From JAFKFH01 sp017307375 (GTDB taxonomy: Bacteria > Pseudomonadota > Alphaproteobacteria > Ferrovibrionales > Ferrovibrionaceae), in NCBI GenBank assembly GCA_965229335.1, contig OZ245874.1, positions 1,302,001-1,366,000 of the forward strand: DNA of 64,000 bases, read 5' to 3'. This document shows, in pieces, positions 16,912 through 25,621 of this stretch. The translations under genes were made by a program, and so were the position numbers. Position 1 is the stretch's first letter. The number at the start of each line of letters is the position of its first letter. The notes beneath the pieces were generated by a model. That model was not told the DNA's origin. It made no database searches and saw only the letters and a list, made by a program, of their open reading frames with translations.

Positions 16912-17408
16912 CAGGCCGCGAGCGGTTCCTTGAGCGACAGTTCGAGGAAGACCGCGCCGTCGACCAGCGACGGCCCGCCGGCCGCATCGTCGACGAAGCC
17001 GAGCGTGCGGAACAGCGCGATGGCGCGGTCCATCGTCGGCAGCGTGTCGAGGCGCACGGTGTGATGGCCCAGCGCGGCCGCGCGCGCGATCACCGCCTCG
17101 GCCAGCATGCGCCCGAGGCCGAGCCCGCGGGCAACCGGCGCGACATAGAGCCGCTTCAGCTCGGCCGCGCCCTGGCCCAGCGGGCGCAGGGCGATGATGC
17201 CGACGGCGCGGCCGTCCAGGCGGGCGAGCAACAGCGCGCCGCCCGGCGGGGCGAAGGGCGCCGGAAACGACGCCAATTCTTCGTCGAAGCCGTCGAAGGA
17301 AAGCGAGAAGCCGAGGCTTTCGGCGTAGTCCTGGCACAGTCGCTTGGCCGCGGCGATATCCTCCGGCGAGGCGGGGTCGCTCACGGCAAGGCGGGACTGG
17401 TCAGACAT
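16911..17408 (-). CDS. GNAT-family N-acetyltransferase
   Basis: A 165-residue acetyltransferase. The acetyl-CoA loop is LYVAPVARGLGLGRMLAEAVI (Q/R-x-x-G-x-G/A pattern), followed by ALGHHTVRLDTLPTMDRAIALFRTLGFV, the usual C-terminal half. The ATG at 17408 is preferred over an upstream in-frame one because it overlaps the stop of the PhzF-like gene by 8 bases. The acceptor substrate is unknown. Confidence 0.88.
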   Translation of the reverse strand: MSDQSRLAVSDPASPEDIAAAKRLCQDYAESLGFSLSFDGFDEELASFPAPFAPPGGALLLARLDGRAVGIIALRPLGQGAAELKRLYVAPVARGLGLGRMLAEAVIARAAALGHHTVRLDTLPTMDRAIALFRTLGFVDDAAGGPSLVDGAVFLELSLKEPLAA

Positions 17409-18186
17409 TGATCTTTCCTTCGAGGTAGAACGCACAATCGCCGGTGAGCGTGACACGATCTCCGACGACCGTGCAATCGAGAATCCCGCCGCGGGCCGAG
17501 GCCTGATACGCCCGTATCACCGGTTTCCCGAGCCTTTCTGCCCAGTAAGGTGCCACCGTGCAATGCGCCGAGCCGGTCACCGGGTCCTCGTCGATGCCTT
17601 CGCCCGGGGCAAAGAAGCGCGAGATGCAGTCGAACCCGTCGTCGCCCGGCGCCGTGACGATGATGCCGAAGCGATCGAGGCCGGCGAGGGTCGCGAAATC
17701 CGGCTGCAGCCCGCGCACGATGGCCGGGTCGTCGTAGACGACGAGGTAGTCGCGCGCGGCCAGCACGTCGCGCGGTGCAGCGCCCAGCGCCGGCACCAGC
17801 GCCGCTGGGGCGGCGACCGGCTGGCCCGGCCGGGCCGGAAAATCCATGGTCAGTCGGCCTTGGCCGGCGGGGCGCACGGTCAGCGGTCCGCTGCGGGTAT
17901 GGAACGTCACCTGCCGATCGCTGATGCCGAGGCGGTTGAACAGCACCCAGGCCGTGGCGAGCGTCGCATGGCCGCACAGGTCGACCTCGACCGCCGGGGT
18001 GAACCAGCGCAGGCCCCAGCCGTCGCCCTCGCGCACCAGGAAGGCGGTTTCGGAAAGATTGTTCTCGGCCGCGATCGCCTGCATCAGCGCATCGGGCAGC
18101 CAGCGGTCGAGCGGCACCACGGCGGCCGGATTGCCGCGGAACACGTCGGTCGTGAAGGCATCGACCTGATAGATATCGAGCAGCAT
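17401..18186 (-). CDS. PhzF-family isomerase/epimerase
   Basis: A 261-residue protein with the PhzF/YddE (diaminopimelate-epimerase-like) double fold. N-terminal YQVDAFTTDVFRGNPAAVVPLD and the catalytic glutamate region AENNLSETAFLV are typical. C-terminal DEDPVTGSAHCTVAPYWAERLGK is the family's hallmark GS-A-H block. Outside phenazine clusters the function is unknown. No phenazine genes are nearby. It is the first gene of a tightly overlapping leftward run (phzF-like, GNAT, tadA, acyl-CoA dehydrogenase, DUF2817, secreted protein). Confidence 0.9.
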   Translation of the reverse strand: MLLDIYQVDAFTTDVFRGNPAAVVPLDRWLPDALMQAIAAENNLSETAFLVREGDGWGLRWFTPAVEVDLCGHATLATAWVLFNRLGISDRQVTFHTRSGPLTVRPAGQGRLTMDFPARPGQPVAAPAALVPALGAAPRDVLAARDYLVVYDDPAIVRGLQPDFATLAGLDRFGIIVTAPGDDGFDCISRFFAPGEGIDEDPVTGSAHCTVAPYWAERLGKPVIRAYQASARGGILDCTVVGDRVTLTGDCAFYLEGKINV

Positions 18187-18489
18187 GGCGAATCCTCGTG
18201 GCGGCGATGCCCGATACCCTGCACAAGCGGGCTGCGATGCTCAACCCGGAGGCGGAATTCTCGAGAAGGCCGGATTGGAAAATCCGCCGGCCGGCATCGC
18301 GCGAGTCGGGCTGCGAGCGGCGATGCCGGCCTGGCGGATCGGGACGCCCGGCCATGGGGGAGAGAATCCCAGGGTCCGGATCCTCAGGGCCTGCCGCCGA
18401 GGGGGGGGGAGGGGCGGTCAGGCCGGCCGGGCGTCGGCGATGTGGCGATGGCCCCGTCGGGGCCGAAATCTCATTGTCCGGTCGGACCA
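18187..18489. other. Non-coding stretch upstream of the phzF-like gene
   Basis: About 300 bases with no convincing gene on either strand. It holds a run of nine G (18401-18409) and scattered GC-rich inverted repeats. It should contain the promoter of the leftward phzF operon, but I cannot point to a clear -35/-10 pair. Confidence 0.6.
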
Positions 18490-18528
18490 GCCGGCGCCGC
18501 TGCCCCGCGATGGGACGGCGGCGCCGGC
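18490..18528 (-). terminator. GC-rich hairpin after the DUF1127 gene
   Basis: An 11-bp inverted repeat (GCCGGCGCCGC at 18490-18500, complement at 18518-18528, 17-base loop) begins 22 bases beyond the stop of the leftward DUF1127 gene. No T tract follows, so it may be a transcript-stabilising stem or a weak terminator. Confidence 0.45.
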
Positions 18529-18550
18529 CTCGCTACGGGCGCGGCCGCGA

Positions 18551-18811
18551 TCACGGACGCCAGAACGGCTTGGACACCTCCGGCTCGATGTCCGCGCGGC
18601 TGAGGCCGATATCCTTCAGCAGGCGGTCGTCCAGGGTGCCGAGATGGGTGCGCTGGCCGGCGCGCTGCTGCCACTGCAGCATGATGGTGCCGACCGACTG
18701 CATGATTGTCCCAAATGTCCCAAGCGTCTTCTGGGCAATCACCGGCCCAGCCGCCGCCTGGAACCGCCTACTTTCGTCCGCAGGTGTAATTGAACCGATA
18801 CAATCTGACAT
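18551..18811 (-). CDS. DUF1127 (YjiS-like) small protein
   Basis: An 86-residue protein. The C-terminal 45 residues form the DUF1127 motif: WQQRAGQRTHLGTLDDRLLKDIGLSRADI, a short Arg-rich helix pair. Related small proteins in alphaproteobacteria take part in RNA maturation and phosphate or carbon metabolism, so an RNA-linked role is possible. Here the N-terminal half is longer than in the shortest members. A strong ribosome site (GGAGGGAG) lies just ahead of the ATG. It is divergent from a MocR regulator across 93 bases, and DUF1127/MocR pairs recur in this class, so the regulator probably controls it. Confidence 0.85.
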   Translation of the reverse strand: MSDCIGSITPADESRRFQAAAGPVIAQKTLGTFGTIMQSVGTIMLQWQQRAGQRTHLGTLDDRLLKDIGLSRADIEPEVSKPFWRP

Positions 18812-18867
18812 AACTCCCTCCTTTTGTTCACGGTCAACAGGTGCAAACTCAATGATTGTCATGATCA

Positions 18868-18897
18868 ATTGACAGCATGAGGGTGTCAATGTAAAAC
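18868..18897 (+). promoter_or_regulatory. MocR promoter with overlapping inverted repeat
   Basis: TTGACA (18869-18874), 17 bases, then TAAAAC (18892-18897) forms a good sigma-70-type promoter. The start point would fall at or next to the ATG at 18905, implying a leaderless mRNA. An inverted repeat ATTGACA (18868-18874) / TGTCAAT (18884-18890) overlaps it. A wider pair, GGTGCAA (18840-18846) and TTGCACC (18898-18904), flanks the region; both are candidate autoregulatory operators. Confidence 0.6.
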
Positions 18898-18904
18898 TTG
18901 CACC

Positions 18905-20299
18905 ATGACAATTTGGGTACCTGACCTGACCCGCTATGACGGGCCCCGCTATCAGGCGATCGCCGAGGCGATCGGTGATGCGATCGTCGCCGGCGACCTG
19001 GGCGAAGGCGTCAAGCTGCCACCCCAGCGTGACCTTGCCTGGCGGCTCGGGGTCACGGTCGGCACGGTCTCGCGCGCCTACATGCTGGCGGAAAGCCGCG
19101 GTTTCGTGTCGGGCGAGGTCGGGCGTGGCACCTATGTCCGTGCCGGCGCCGGCAAGGCCGGCGGCTATGTGCTGGACCCGCCGCCTGCGGACAACCTGGT
19201 CGATCTGGGCAAGAACTTCCCCGGGCCGCTGATCGGCGGGCTGGAAGGGGCATTGCGCAGTACATTCGCCGAATTGTCCCAGCGCGAAGGGCTGGAACAA
19301 TTGGTGCAATACATGCCCGATGTCGGCCACGCCGCCCATCGCGCCGCCGCCGCCAAATGGTGCGAGCGGGTCGGGCTGAAGGCGTCGCCCGACCAGGTGG
19401 TGCTGGCGGCCGGCGGCCAGCAGGCGCTGATGGCCTCGCTGATGGCGCTGGCGCGGTCGGGCGACATGGTGCTGTGCGAGGCGTTGACCTATGGCGGCCT
19501 GCTCGATGTGCTGCGGGTGCGCGAACTGCGGTTCGAAGGTGTCAGCGTCGATGCCCGCGGCATGGTGCCGGCGGCGCTGGACGAGGTCGCGCGCCGCAAG
19601 GATGCCAAGCTGGTGGTGCTGCAGCCGACGGTGCACAATCCGACGGCGGCCCAGATGGACCTGGAACGGCGCCGCGAGATCGTCGCCGTCGCCCGTGCCC
19701 ACGACCTGACCCTGATCGAGGACGACGTCTACGGCCAGTTGCCGGCCGATCGGCCGCCGCCGATCGCGGCGCTGGCGCCCGAGCGCACGGTCTACATCGC
19801 CTCGGCCTCGAAATGCCTCGCGCCCGGCCTGCGCGTCGGCTGGGTCATCGCCCCGCCGGCGCTGATCGAACGCTTTGCCGACGCCATGCACGTCCTGGCC
19901 CTGTCGCAGCCGCCGCTGCCGGCCGAGATCTTCCGCCGCTGGGTCGAGGACGGCACCGCCGACCGCCTGGCCGGCGAACTGCGCGCCGAGGTCGCCGCGC
20001 GCAACGCCATCGCCAACCAGGTATTCGCCGGCCTGCAACTGCAGAGCCAGCCGGGGTCATTCCACGCCTATCTCTATCTGCCCGAACCCTGGCGGCGCGA
20101 GGAATTCGCCGCAGCCTGCCTGCAATCGGGCATTCGTGTCGTCACCGCCGCGACCTTTGCCGTCGGCCGCGACCCGGTACCCCATGCCATCCGGCTGTCG
20201 CTGACCGCCGTGCGCGACCGCAACCAGCTGACCCGCCATCTGACCACGCTGCGCACCATCATCGACGCCGGCCCGCACGGCCGGCGGCTGCTGCTGTAG
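18905..20299 (+). CDS. MocR-type GntR regulator with aminotransferase-like domain
   Basis: A 464-residue regulator. It has an N-terminal GntR winged helix (about 12-80: GPRYQAIAEAIGDAIVAGDL, PPQRDLAWRLGVTVGTVSRAYMLAE) joined to a fold-type I aminotransferase domain. The PLP lysine is in IASASKCLAPGLRVGW (near residue 301), preceded by LIEDDVYGQL. MocR proteins bind PLP or PLP adducts to sense amines or amino acids. The start has no visible ribosome site, which fits a leaderless transcript from the promoter immediately upstream. It probably regulates itself and the divergent DUF1127 gene. Confidence 0.93.
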   Translation: MTIWVPDLTRYDGPRYQAIAEAIGDAIVAGDLGEGVKLPPQRDLAWRLGVTVGTVSRAYMLAESRGFVSGEVGRGTYVRAGAGKAGGYVLDPPPADNLVDLGKNFPGPLIGGLEGALRSTFAELSQREGLEQLVQYMPDVGHAAHRAAAAKWCERVGLKASPDQVVLAAGGQQALMASLMALARSGDMVLCEALTYGGLLDVLRVRELRFEGVSVDARGMVPAALDEVARRKDAKLVVLQPTVHNPTAAQMDLERRREIVAVARAHDLTLIEDDVYGQLPADRPPPIAALAPERTVYIASASKCLAPGLRVGWVIAPPALIERFADAMHVLALSQPPLPAEIFRRWVEDGTADRLAGELRAEVAARNAIANQVFAGLQLQSQPGSFHAYLYLPEPWRREEFAAACLQSGIRVVTAATFAVGRDPVPHAIRLSLTAVRDRNQLTRHLTTLRTIIDAGPHGRRLLL

Positions 20300-20313
20300 C
20301 CGTCGCCCGGGCG

Positions 20314-21108
20314 TCAGCGCCGCTGCGCCCGGCGCCGCATCACCAGGATCACCCCGGACCAGGCAAAGCAGGTGGCAAGCGCCAGCAGCATCGCCCAGCC
20401 GGCCCCCAGCGGCACGGCCGTCAGATGCAGGATCCACAATCCGACCACCAGGCCGAGCATGCCGCGGAGCGCGCTGGCCATCGCCGCCGCCGCGGCTGCG
20501 CCGCCCAGCCGGTTGTGCACGATCACCCCGATCGAGGTCAGGCTGACCGGGAAAGAGGCGGCGATGCCGGTCGCGGCCGGGCCGATCGCCTGCGAGACGG
20601 TCACGACGGTTGCGACCAGCGTGCCGACCAGCAGGGCGCGGGCCGGCAGGTCGAACCACCGGCGGCGCAGCTGCGCCGGCTGCAGATGCATGTCGACCCG
20701 CCGGGAAAGCCGGATGCAGGCGATGTAGACCGCCGCGCTGAAGGGCAGGGCGGTCCAGGCGGTCCAGGGAATCTCCCGGATCAGGGCCGCCGCCGCCAGC
20801 CATGCCGCCAACGCGCCGCCCAGGGTGACGACGAGGCCGCGCCGCGGCCCGAGAAAGCAATAGACCAGCAGGAACAGGGCGGTGGCCGCATTGCCGGCCA
20901 CCGAGCCCAGCGCGCTCTGCCCGACGAAGGCGTCGTCGGTCTGGATCGCGAGGAAGACATAAGCCGGCCCGGCTGATACCGGCAGGGCGGCGATCAGCCC
21001 CCCGAGATAGGGGCCGGCGCGCTCGGCCACCGTCGAGGCCAGAATCACGACCACCGCCGCGGCCGCCATTTTCATCAGGATGGACAGCCAGAACGCATCA
21101 AAAGACAT
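20314..21108 (-). CDS. Integral membrane protein of unknown function, internally duplicated
   Basis: A 264-residue protein with about eight membrane helices in two similar halves. GLIAALPVSAGPAYVFLA (near 34-51) matches GIAASFPVSLTSIGVIVH (near 178-195), and each is followed by a helix with small residues. No signature of a known transporter is visible, although the repeat suggests an inverted or tandem transporter-like core. ATG at 21108 is chosen because residues further upstream are polar read-through. It is divergent from the FecI-type sigma factor and could be coregulated by iron, but the Fur box lies nearer the sigma gene. Confidence 0.7.
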   Translation of the reverse strand: MSFDAFWLSILMKMAAAAVVVILASTVAERAGPYLGGLIAALPVSAGPAYVFLAIQTDDAFVGQSALGSVAGNAATALFLLVYCFLGPRRGLVVTLGGALAAWLAAAALIREIPWTAWTALPFSAAVYIACIRLSRRVDMHLQPAQLRRRWFDLPARALLVGTLVATVVTVSQAIGPAATGIAASFPVSLTSIGVIVHNRLGGAAAAAAMASALRGMLGLVVGLWILHLTAVPLGAGWAMLLALATCFAWSGVILVMRRRAQRR

Positions 21109-21129
21109 GGCAGGGCCGGATCGTATCTT

Positions 21130-21148
21130 GCTAATGACTATCAATCGC
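21130..21148 (+). promoter_or_regulatory. Candidate Fur box
   Basis: The 19-base site GCTAATGACTATCAATCGC matches the classical GATAATGATAATCATTATC box at 13 of 19 positions, including the whole TAATGA core and ATCA. It lies 40 bases before the chosen start of the FecI-type sigma gene and 22 after the start of the divergent membrane-protein gene. Iron repression of the whole uptake operon would follow. Confidence 0.6.
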
Positions 21149-21187
21149 CATACGGTCCGGATCGCCCGGTTGCGGGCGTGGATTCCG

Positions 21188-21718
21188 ATGGACAGGCAGA
21201 CCTTGGCAGGCAACGACCTCCTCGTCGAGACGTTGATGGCGAACCGTGCGGCGCTGGTCGACGCGGCGCAGCCGATCGTCGGCGACCGGTCGCGGGCCGA
21301 GGACGTGGTGCAGGACGCCTATCTGAAGCTCGGCCAGGACCCTGCCGCCAGGCTGCCCGAGCGGCCGCTGGCCTATCTCTATCGCATGGTCCGCAACCTC
21401 GCGATCGACCATGCCCGGCGCCTGACGCTGGAACGCCGCCACGGCGCCGGCGAGGCGGTGCCGGAAACCGTCGCCACCGCCGAGCCGAACCCGGAGGAGG
21501 CGCTGGTCGCGCGCGACAGCCTGCGACGCCTGGCGGCGGCGCTGGCCGAACTGCCACCGCGCACCCGGGCGGTCTTCGAGATGAGCCGGGTCGGCGGCCG
21601 CAACGCCGAGCAGATCGCCGCGGCCTTGGGCATTTCGGTCAGCCTGGTCTACACCTTGCTGCGCGACGCGATGACCCATTGCCGTGCCAGGATGTATGGC
21701 GGAGCAGAAGATGTGTAG
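21188..21718 (+). CDS. FecI-type ECF sigma factor
   Basis: A 176-residue extracytoplasmic-function sigma factor. Region 2 reads DRSRAEDVVQDAYLKL…PLAYLYRMVRNLAIDHARR (near 36-80), and region 4 reads LAELPPRTRAVFEMSRVGGRNAEQIAAALGISVSLVYTLLRDAM (near 119-162). I prefer the ATG at 21188 to one at 21134 because the latter would place the Fur box inside the gene. It leads a cell-surface signalling set with the FecR and TonB receptor genes directly downstream. Confidence 0.92.
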   Translation: MDRQTLAGNDLLVETLMANRAALVDAAQPIVGDRSRAEDVVQDAYLKLGQDPAARLPERPLAYLYRMVRNLAIDHARRLTLERRHGAGEAVPETVATAEPNPEEALVARDSLRRLAAALAELPPRTRAVFEMSRVGGRNAEQIAAALGISVSLVYTLLRDAMTHCRARMYGGAEDV

Positions 21719-21794
21719 TCGATGTCCCCGTCGTTCGTCTGAGTGAATGATGCTGTCGACTTCCCGGCGCGTCCCCAGCCATCAGCGAGGTGCC

Positions 21795-22733
21795 ATGGCC
21801 GACCTTCCCGCCGATCGCGACCAGCGCGCCTGGCGAGAGGCGCTCGACTGGCTTTTCGTGCTCGACCGGTCGCCGGGCGACCGGTCGGTCGAGACCGGGC
21901 TGCAGGACTGGCTCGACCGCGATCCGGCGCATGCCCGCGCCTGGCGCGAGGCCCGCGCGATCTGGGATCTCGGCCCGCGCCTGCCCGAGGTGACGGCGCC
22001 GCCGTCGATCCGGGCGCCGGCCGGCCCGTCGCGGCGGCGCTGGCTGGTCGGCGGCGGGGTGGCCCTCGCGGCAGGGCTGGCGGGGCTCAGCCTGACGCCG
22101 CTCACGATCCGGCTGCGGGCCGATCATGCGACCGGCGTCGGCGAGCGGCGCGAGGTGGCGCTGGCCGATGGCAGCCGCGTCCTGCTCAACACCGACAGCG
22201 CGCTGTCGGTCGACTATACCACCGATCGTCGCGGCCTGGCGCTGCAGCGGGGCGAAGCCTTCTTCACCGTCGTCCGCGATCCCGCCCGGCCGTTCGTCGT
22301 CGCCGCCGCCGGAATCGAGGTTCGTGCGCTCGGCACCGCCTTCGACCTGCGGCTGACCCCCGGCGGCCTCGATCTCGCGGTCGCGACCGGCGAGGTCGGC
22401 CTGGGCGCCGAGCGCTTCGGCCCAGGTGAAAGCGCGCGTCTCGATCGGGCGCGGGCCAGGATCCTGCGTGGCGGCGCGCCGATCGAAACCGCGCTGGCCT
22501 GGCGCCAGGGCCAACTCGTCGTCGATCGCTGGCCGGTGGCGCGTGTGCTCGACGAACTCGGTCGCTACCACCCCGGTCGCATCATGCTGCGCGACGACGC
22601 GTTGGGCCGTCGCCCGGTATCGGGCATCTATGACCTCGACCGTCCGGTCGAGGCGGTGCGCGCCGTCGCCGTGGCGGCGGGCGGGCGGCTCAGCGAACTG
22701 ACCCCCTGGCTGCTGGTCGTCTCGGCCGCCTGA
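21795..22733 (+). CDS. FecR-type anti-sigma/sigma regulator
   Basis: A 312-residue inner-membrane regulator. The cytoplasmic N-terminus (DUF4880-like: ALDWLFVLDRSPGDRSVETGLQDWLDRDPAHARAW) binds the sigma factor. One membrane helix lies near 84-103 (WLVGGGVALAAGLAGLSL). The periplasmic FecR domain contains GERREVALADGSRVLLNTDSALSVDY, and a C-terminal secretin/STN-like part (ARVLDELGRYHPGRIMLRDDALGRRPVSGIYDL) contacts the receptor. GCGAGG precedes this ATG; starts further up are possible. Confidence 0.92.
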   Translation: MADLPADRDQRAWREALDWLFVLDRSPGDRSVETGLQDWLDRDPAHARAWREARAIWDLGPRLPEVTAPPSIRAPAGPSRRRWLVGGGVALAAGLAGLSLTPLTIRLRADHATGVGERREVALADGSRVLLNTDSALSVDYTTDRRGLALQRGEAFFTVVRDPARPFVVAAAGIEVRALGTAFDLRLTPGGLDLAVATGEVGLGAERFGPGESARLDRARARILRGGAPIETALAWRQGQLVVDRWPVARVLDELGRYHPGRIMLRDDALGRRPVSGIYDLDRPVEAVRAVAVAAGGRLSELTPWLLVVSAA

Positions 22734-22814
22734 TTTTTTTTGCAGTGACCCGCCGTCTCGCCCGTCTTCATGACTGAGCGACGCCATTGCGTCGCATTTG
22801 CGTTGGGGGACGGG

Positions 22815-25253
22815 ATGATGACTTCGACAGGACTGCGCCGCCTCGGCCTGGCGGCGGCAACCGCCATGGCCGTGATCTTGAACGCGCCGGCCTTTGGCCA
22901 GGTGTCCGCACCGGCGGCAGCGGGCAGCGCGGCAGCGACAGTGCGTTTCGACATCGCGCCGCAGGCCTTGTCGGCGGCGTTGCTGGCTTTCGGCCGGCAG
23001 TCGGGCTTCCAGGTCTCGTATCCGCCGGAAGACGTCGACGGCATCGGTTCGCCCGGCGTGTCCGGGATGCTGGAGCCGGAGGCCGCGCTGCGCGCCCTGC
23101 TGTCCGGTACCGGTGCCGTCTATCGGCTGACCGCCGCCGGCAGCGTCGTGATCAGCCGTCCGGCGGCCCAGTCCGGCGCGCTCGGCCTGACCTCGCTCGA
23201 GGCGATCACGGTGACCGCCAGCCGCGCCGACCGGCTGGTCGCCGAAACGCCGGCCTCGGTGCAGGTGATCGAGCGCGCCGAGATCCAGCGTCAGCTCGAG
23301 TTCTCCGCCAGCCCGTCGGACGCGCTGGCCAAGCTGGTGCCGGGCTATTCCCCATCGAACCAGACGGTTTCCGGTGCGTCGCAGACCTTCCGTGGCCGCG
23401 ACCTGCTGGTCATGCTCGACGGCGTCCCGCTCAACACGCCGCTGCGCGACGTCTCGCGCACCAATCCGCTGATCGACCTCAACGCGGTCGAGCGCATCGA
23501 GGTCGTCGCGGGCGCGTCGAGCCTCTACGGCTCCGGCGCCACCGGCGGTACGGTCAACTTCATCACCCGCAAGGCCGAGGACGGCAAGCCGACGGTCAGC
23601 GTCAACGGCGCGGTGCGGGCCTTCACGGCCAATATCGGCCAGTCGCTGGCCCCCGAACTTTCGGGCACGGTCTCGGGCATCGCCAACGGCACCGACTACG
23701 TCGCGACCGTCACCGGCCGTACCGCCCGCAAGACCTACGACGGCTCGGGCAACGAGATGCCGTCGGACCCGATGATCGGCCAGGGCGGCGGCGACCGCTA
23801 CGGCAATCTCAACCTGTTGGGCAAGGTCGGCCACGACTTCGGCGAGAAGCGGGTCGAGGCCACGGCGATGTGGAACTACTTCAACCAGAATCCCGCCTAT
23901 CTGTCCGACTACACCAAGAGCCCGGTTCAGCCGTCGTTCAACCAGCCCTATCCGGCGCAGAGCATCATGGAGAATTCCGGCTCGTTCGCGCTGCGCTATG
24001 CCGACAACGACTTCGCGCTGGGCCGGCTGAACCTGCAGGCCTTCTACAACCGCATCGAGAAGCGCTTCGGCTTCGCCACCGCCTCGCCGGTGAACCCGAT
24101 CGTCTACTACTCGGGCAATCCGCGTGCGCCGATCGACCAGAACGGGATCACCACGCTGCATACCAATCGCGGCGGCCTGAATGCGACGGTCGACACCGAC
24201 CTCGACCGGCTCTATCGCGGCCTGCGCCTGACCTGGGGCGGCGATCTGACGCTCGACAACACGCGCCAGACCTTTCCCGGCGACATCAACGCGATCGCGC
24301 CGATGCGCCAGGCGGGCTATGCGGCCTTCGCCCAGCTCGAAGCGCTGGTCTTCGACCGGGTGACGGTCAAGGGCGGGGTGCGCTACGAATCCTTCCACCT
24401 CGACGTCTCGTCGTTCCGCCGCCCGGCCTATGTCGCCTATTATCTCTATGGCCCCAACCCGGTGCTGGCCCCGGCGATCAACATGATCGGGGGCTCGTTC
24501 ACCTACAGCGCCGCGACCTTCAACGCCGGGGCGGTCGTGCGCATCACCGACAACATCGATGTCTATGGCGGCTTCTCGCAGGGTTTCTCGCTGCCCGACA
24601 TCGGCTCGTTCACCCGGCGGGCGGGGCTGGGCCTGCCGGCCAATTCGACGGTGAACTATTCCAACATCGGGCCCAAGGCGCAGATCGTCGACAATTACGA
24701 ACTCGGCCTGCGCGGCAACTGGAACACGGTGCGCGGGTCGCTTGCCGGCTTCGTGTCGACCTCGGACGAAGGCGTCAATTTCGATGCCCGCACCAACACG
24801 ATCAGCCAGCAGAAGGAAATCATCTACGGCGTCGAACTGGCCGGCGAGGTCGACGTCACCCGCAGCCTGACGCTCGGCGCCAACCTGACCTGGCGCGAAG
24901 GCAAGTACGACAAGAACCAGGATGGCTCGATCGACTCCTATCTGCCCAACAATCGCCTCGCCAATCCCTTCCGCACCTTCCTCTATGGCAGCTACACCTT
25001 CGAGGCCGGGACCATGGTCCGGCTGGAAGGCGAGTACTTCTCCGGCCGCAACCGCATCCCGAACGGCACGATCGAGGCCGGCGGCACCGTCAACCTGCTG
25101 GTGAACCAGCCGTTGTGGGGCGGCAAGGTCTACCTCTCGGCGCAGAACCTGCTGGACCGTACCTACGAGAACCCGACCGCGACGGCGACGCGCGACATCC
25201 CGGTCAATGCCTGGGGGCGGACGATCACCCTCGGCTACAACAAGACGTTCTGA
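22815..25253 (+). CDS. TonB-dependent siderophore receptor with signalling (STN) domain
   Basis: An 812-residue outer-membrane transducer. Signal peptide to about residue 29 (AFGQ). The STN signalling domain (43-116, IAPQALSAALLAFGRQSGFQVSY) touches the FecR protein. The TonB box-like stretch is EAITVTAS (129-136). The plug (about 140-255) includes RGRDLLVMLDGVPLNTPL and ASSLYGSGATGGTVNFITRKA. The barrel ends ITLGYNKTF with the terminal Phe needed for outer-membrane insertion. The plug resembles IutA-type hydroxamate/aerobactin receptors, so a ferric siderophore is the likely ligand. Confidence 0.95.
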   Translation: MMTSTGLRRLGLAAATAMAVILNAPAFGQVSAPAAAGSAAATVRFDIAPQALSAALLAFGRQSGFQVSYPPEDVDGIGSPGVSGMLEPEAALRALLSGTGAVYRLTAAGSVVISRPAAQSGALGLTSLEAITVTASRADRLVAETPASVQVIERAEIQRQLEFSASPSDALAKLVPGYSPSNQTVSGASQTFRGRDLLVMLDGVPLNTPLRDVSRTNPLIDLNAVERIEVVAGASSLYGSGATGGTVNFITRKAEDGKPTVSVNGAVRAFTANIGQSLAPELSGTVSGIANGTDYVATVTGRTARKTYDGSGNEMPSDPMIGQGGGDRYGNLNLLGKVGHDFGEKRVEATAMWNYFNQNPAYLSDYTKSPVQPSFNQPYPAQSIMENSGSFALRYADNDFALGRLNLQAFYNRIEKRFGFATASPVNPIVYYSGNPRAPIDQNGITTLHTNRGGLNATVDTDLDRLYRGLRLTWGGDLTLDNTRQTFPGDINAIAPMRQAGYAAFAQLEALVFDRVTVKGGVRYESFHLDVSSFRRPAYVAYYLYGPNPVLAPAINMIGGSFTYSAATFNAGAVVRITDNIDVYGGFSQGFSLPDIGSFTRRAGLGLPANSTVNYSNIGPKAQIVDNYELGLRGNWNTVRGSLAGFVSTSDEGVNFDARTNTISQQKEIIYGVELAGEVDVTRSLTLGANLTWREGKYDKNQDGSIDSYLPNNRLANPFRTFLYGSYTFEAGTMVRLEGEYFSGRNRIPNGTIEAGGTVNLLVNQPLWGGKVYLSAQNLLDRTYENPTATATRDIPVNAWGRTITLGYNKTF

Positions 25254-25255
25254 CC

Positions 25256-25621
25256 ATGGTGCGGCTGGAGGCCGAAGCGGGGGGCATCGTCACCCTTGGC
25301 TATCACCCGCCTTATGGCGCCGACGACGAGCCGGCCTATCTCGCCGCGCTCGACCGCATCGGCCGCTGGCCCGGGCCGTTCGCCCTGCTTGCGGTTCTCG
25401 GCCATGGCGATCATCTCTCGGCCGCGGGCGAACGCAGCCAGGCGCTGTGGTTCAAGGCGACGCGCGAGGTGATGAACCGGCACTGCCGGGCCCTGGCCAT
25501 CGTGCGCGCGGTGCCCGGGCCGCGGACGGCCGAAGTGTTCGGGCGGCTGTGGACGTTTCCGATCCTGGTGACCGCCGACCAGGCGGCGGCACGCCGTTTC
25601 CTCGAAGGATATCTGCCGTGA
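25256..25621 (+). CDS. Small unknown protein of the siderophore operon
   Basis: A 121-residue soluble protein with no recognised family. It shows alternating beta and helix stretches (GGIVTLGYHPPYG, FALLAVLGHGDHLSAAGERSQALWF, RALAIVRAVPGP, FPILVTADQAAARRFLEGYLP), reminiscent of SpoIIAA/STAS-like folds, but this is only a resemblance. It sits 2 bases after the receptor stop, and its stop overlaps the permease start (GTGA), so it is tightly coupled. That suggests a role in ferric-siderophore handling in the cytoplasm or in transporter control. Confidence 0.75.
   Translation: MVRLEAEAGGIVTLGYHPPYGADDEPAYLAALDRIGRWPGPFALLAVLGHGDHLSAAGERSQALWFKATREVMNRHCRALAIVRAVPGPRTAEVFGRLWTFPILVTADQAAARRFLEGYLP

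Noticed and set aside
17401..18186. Phenazine biosynthesis cluster (phzF)
   Set aside because: Only the PhzF fold is present; no phzA-E or G genes are nearby. The fold is common outside phenazine pathways.
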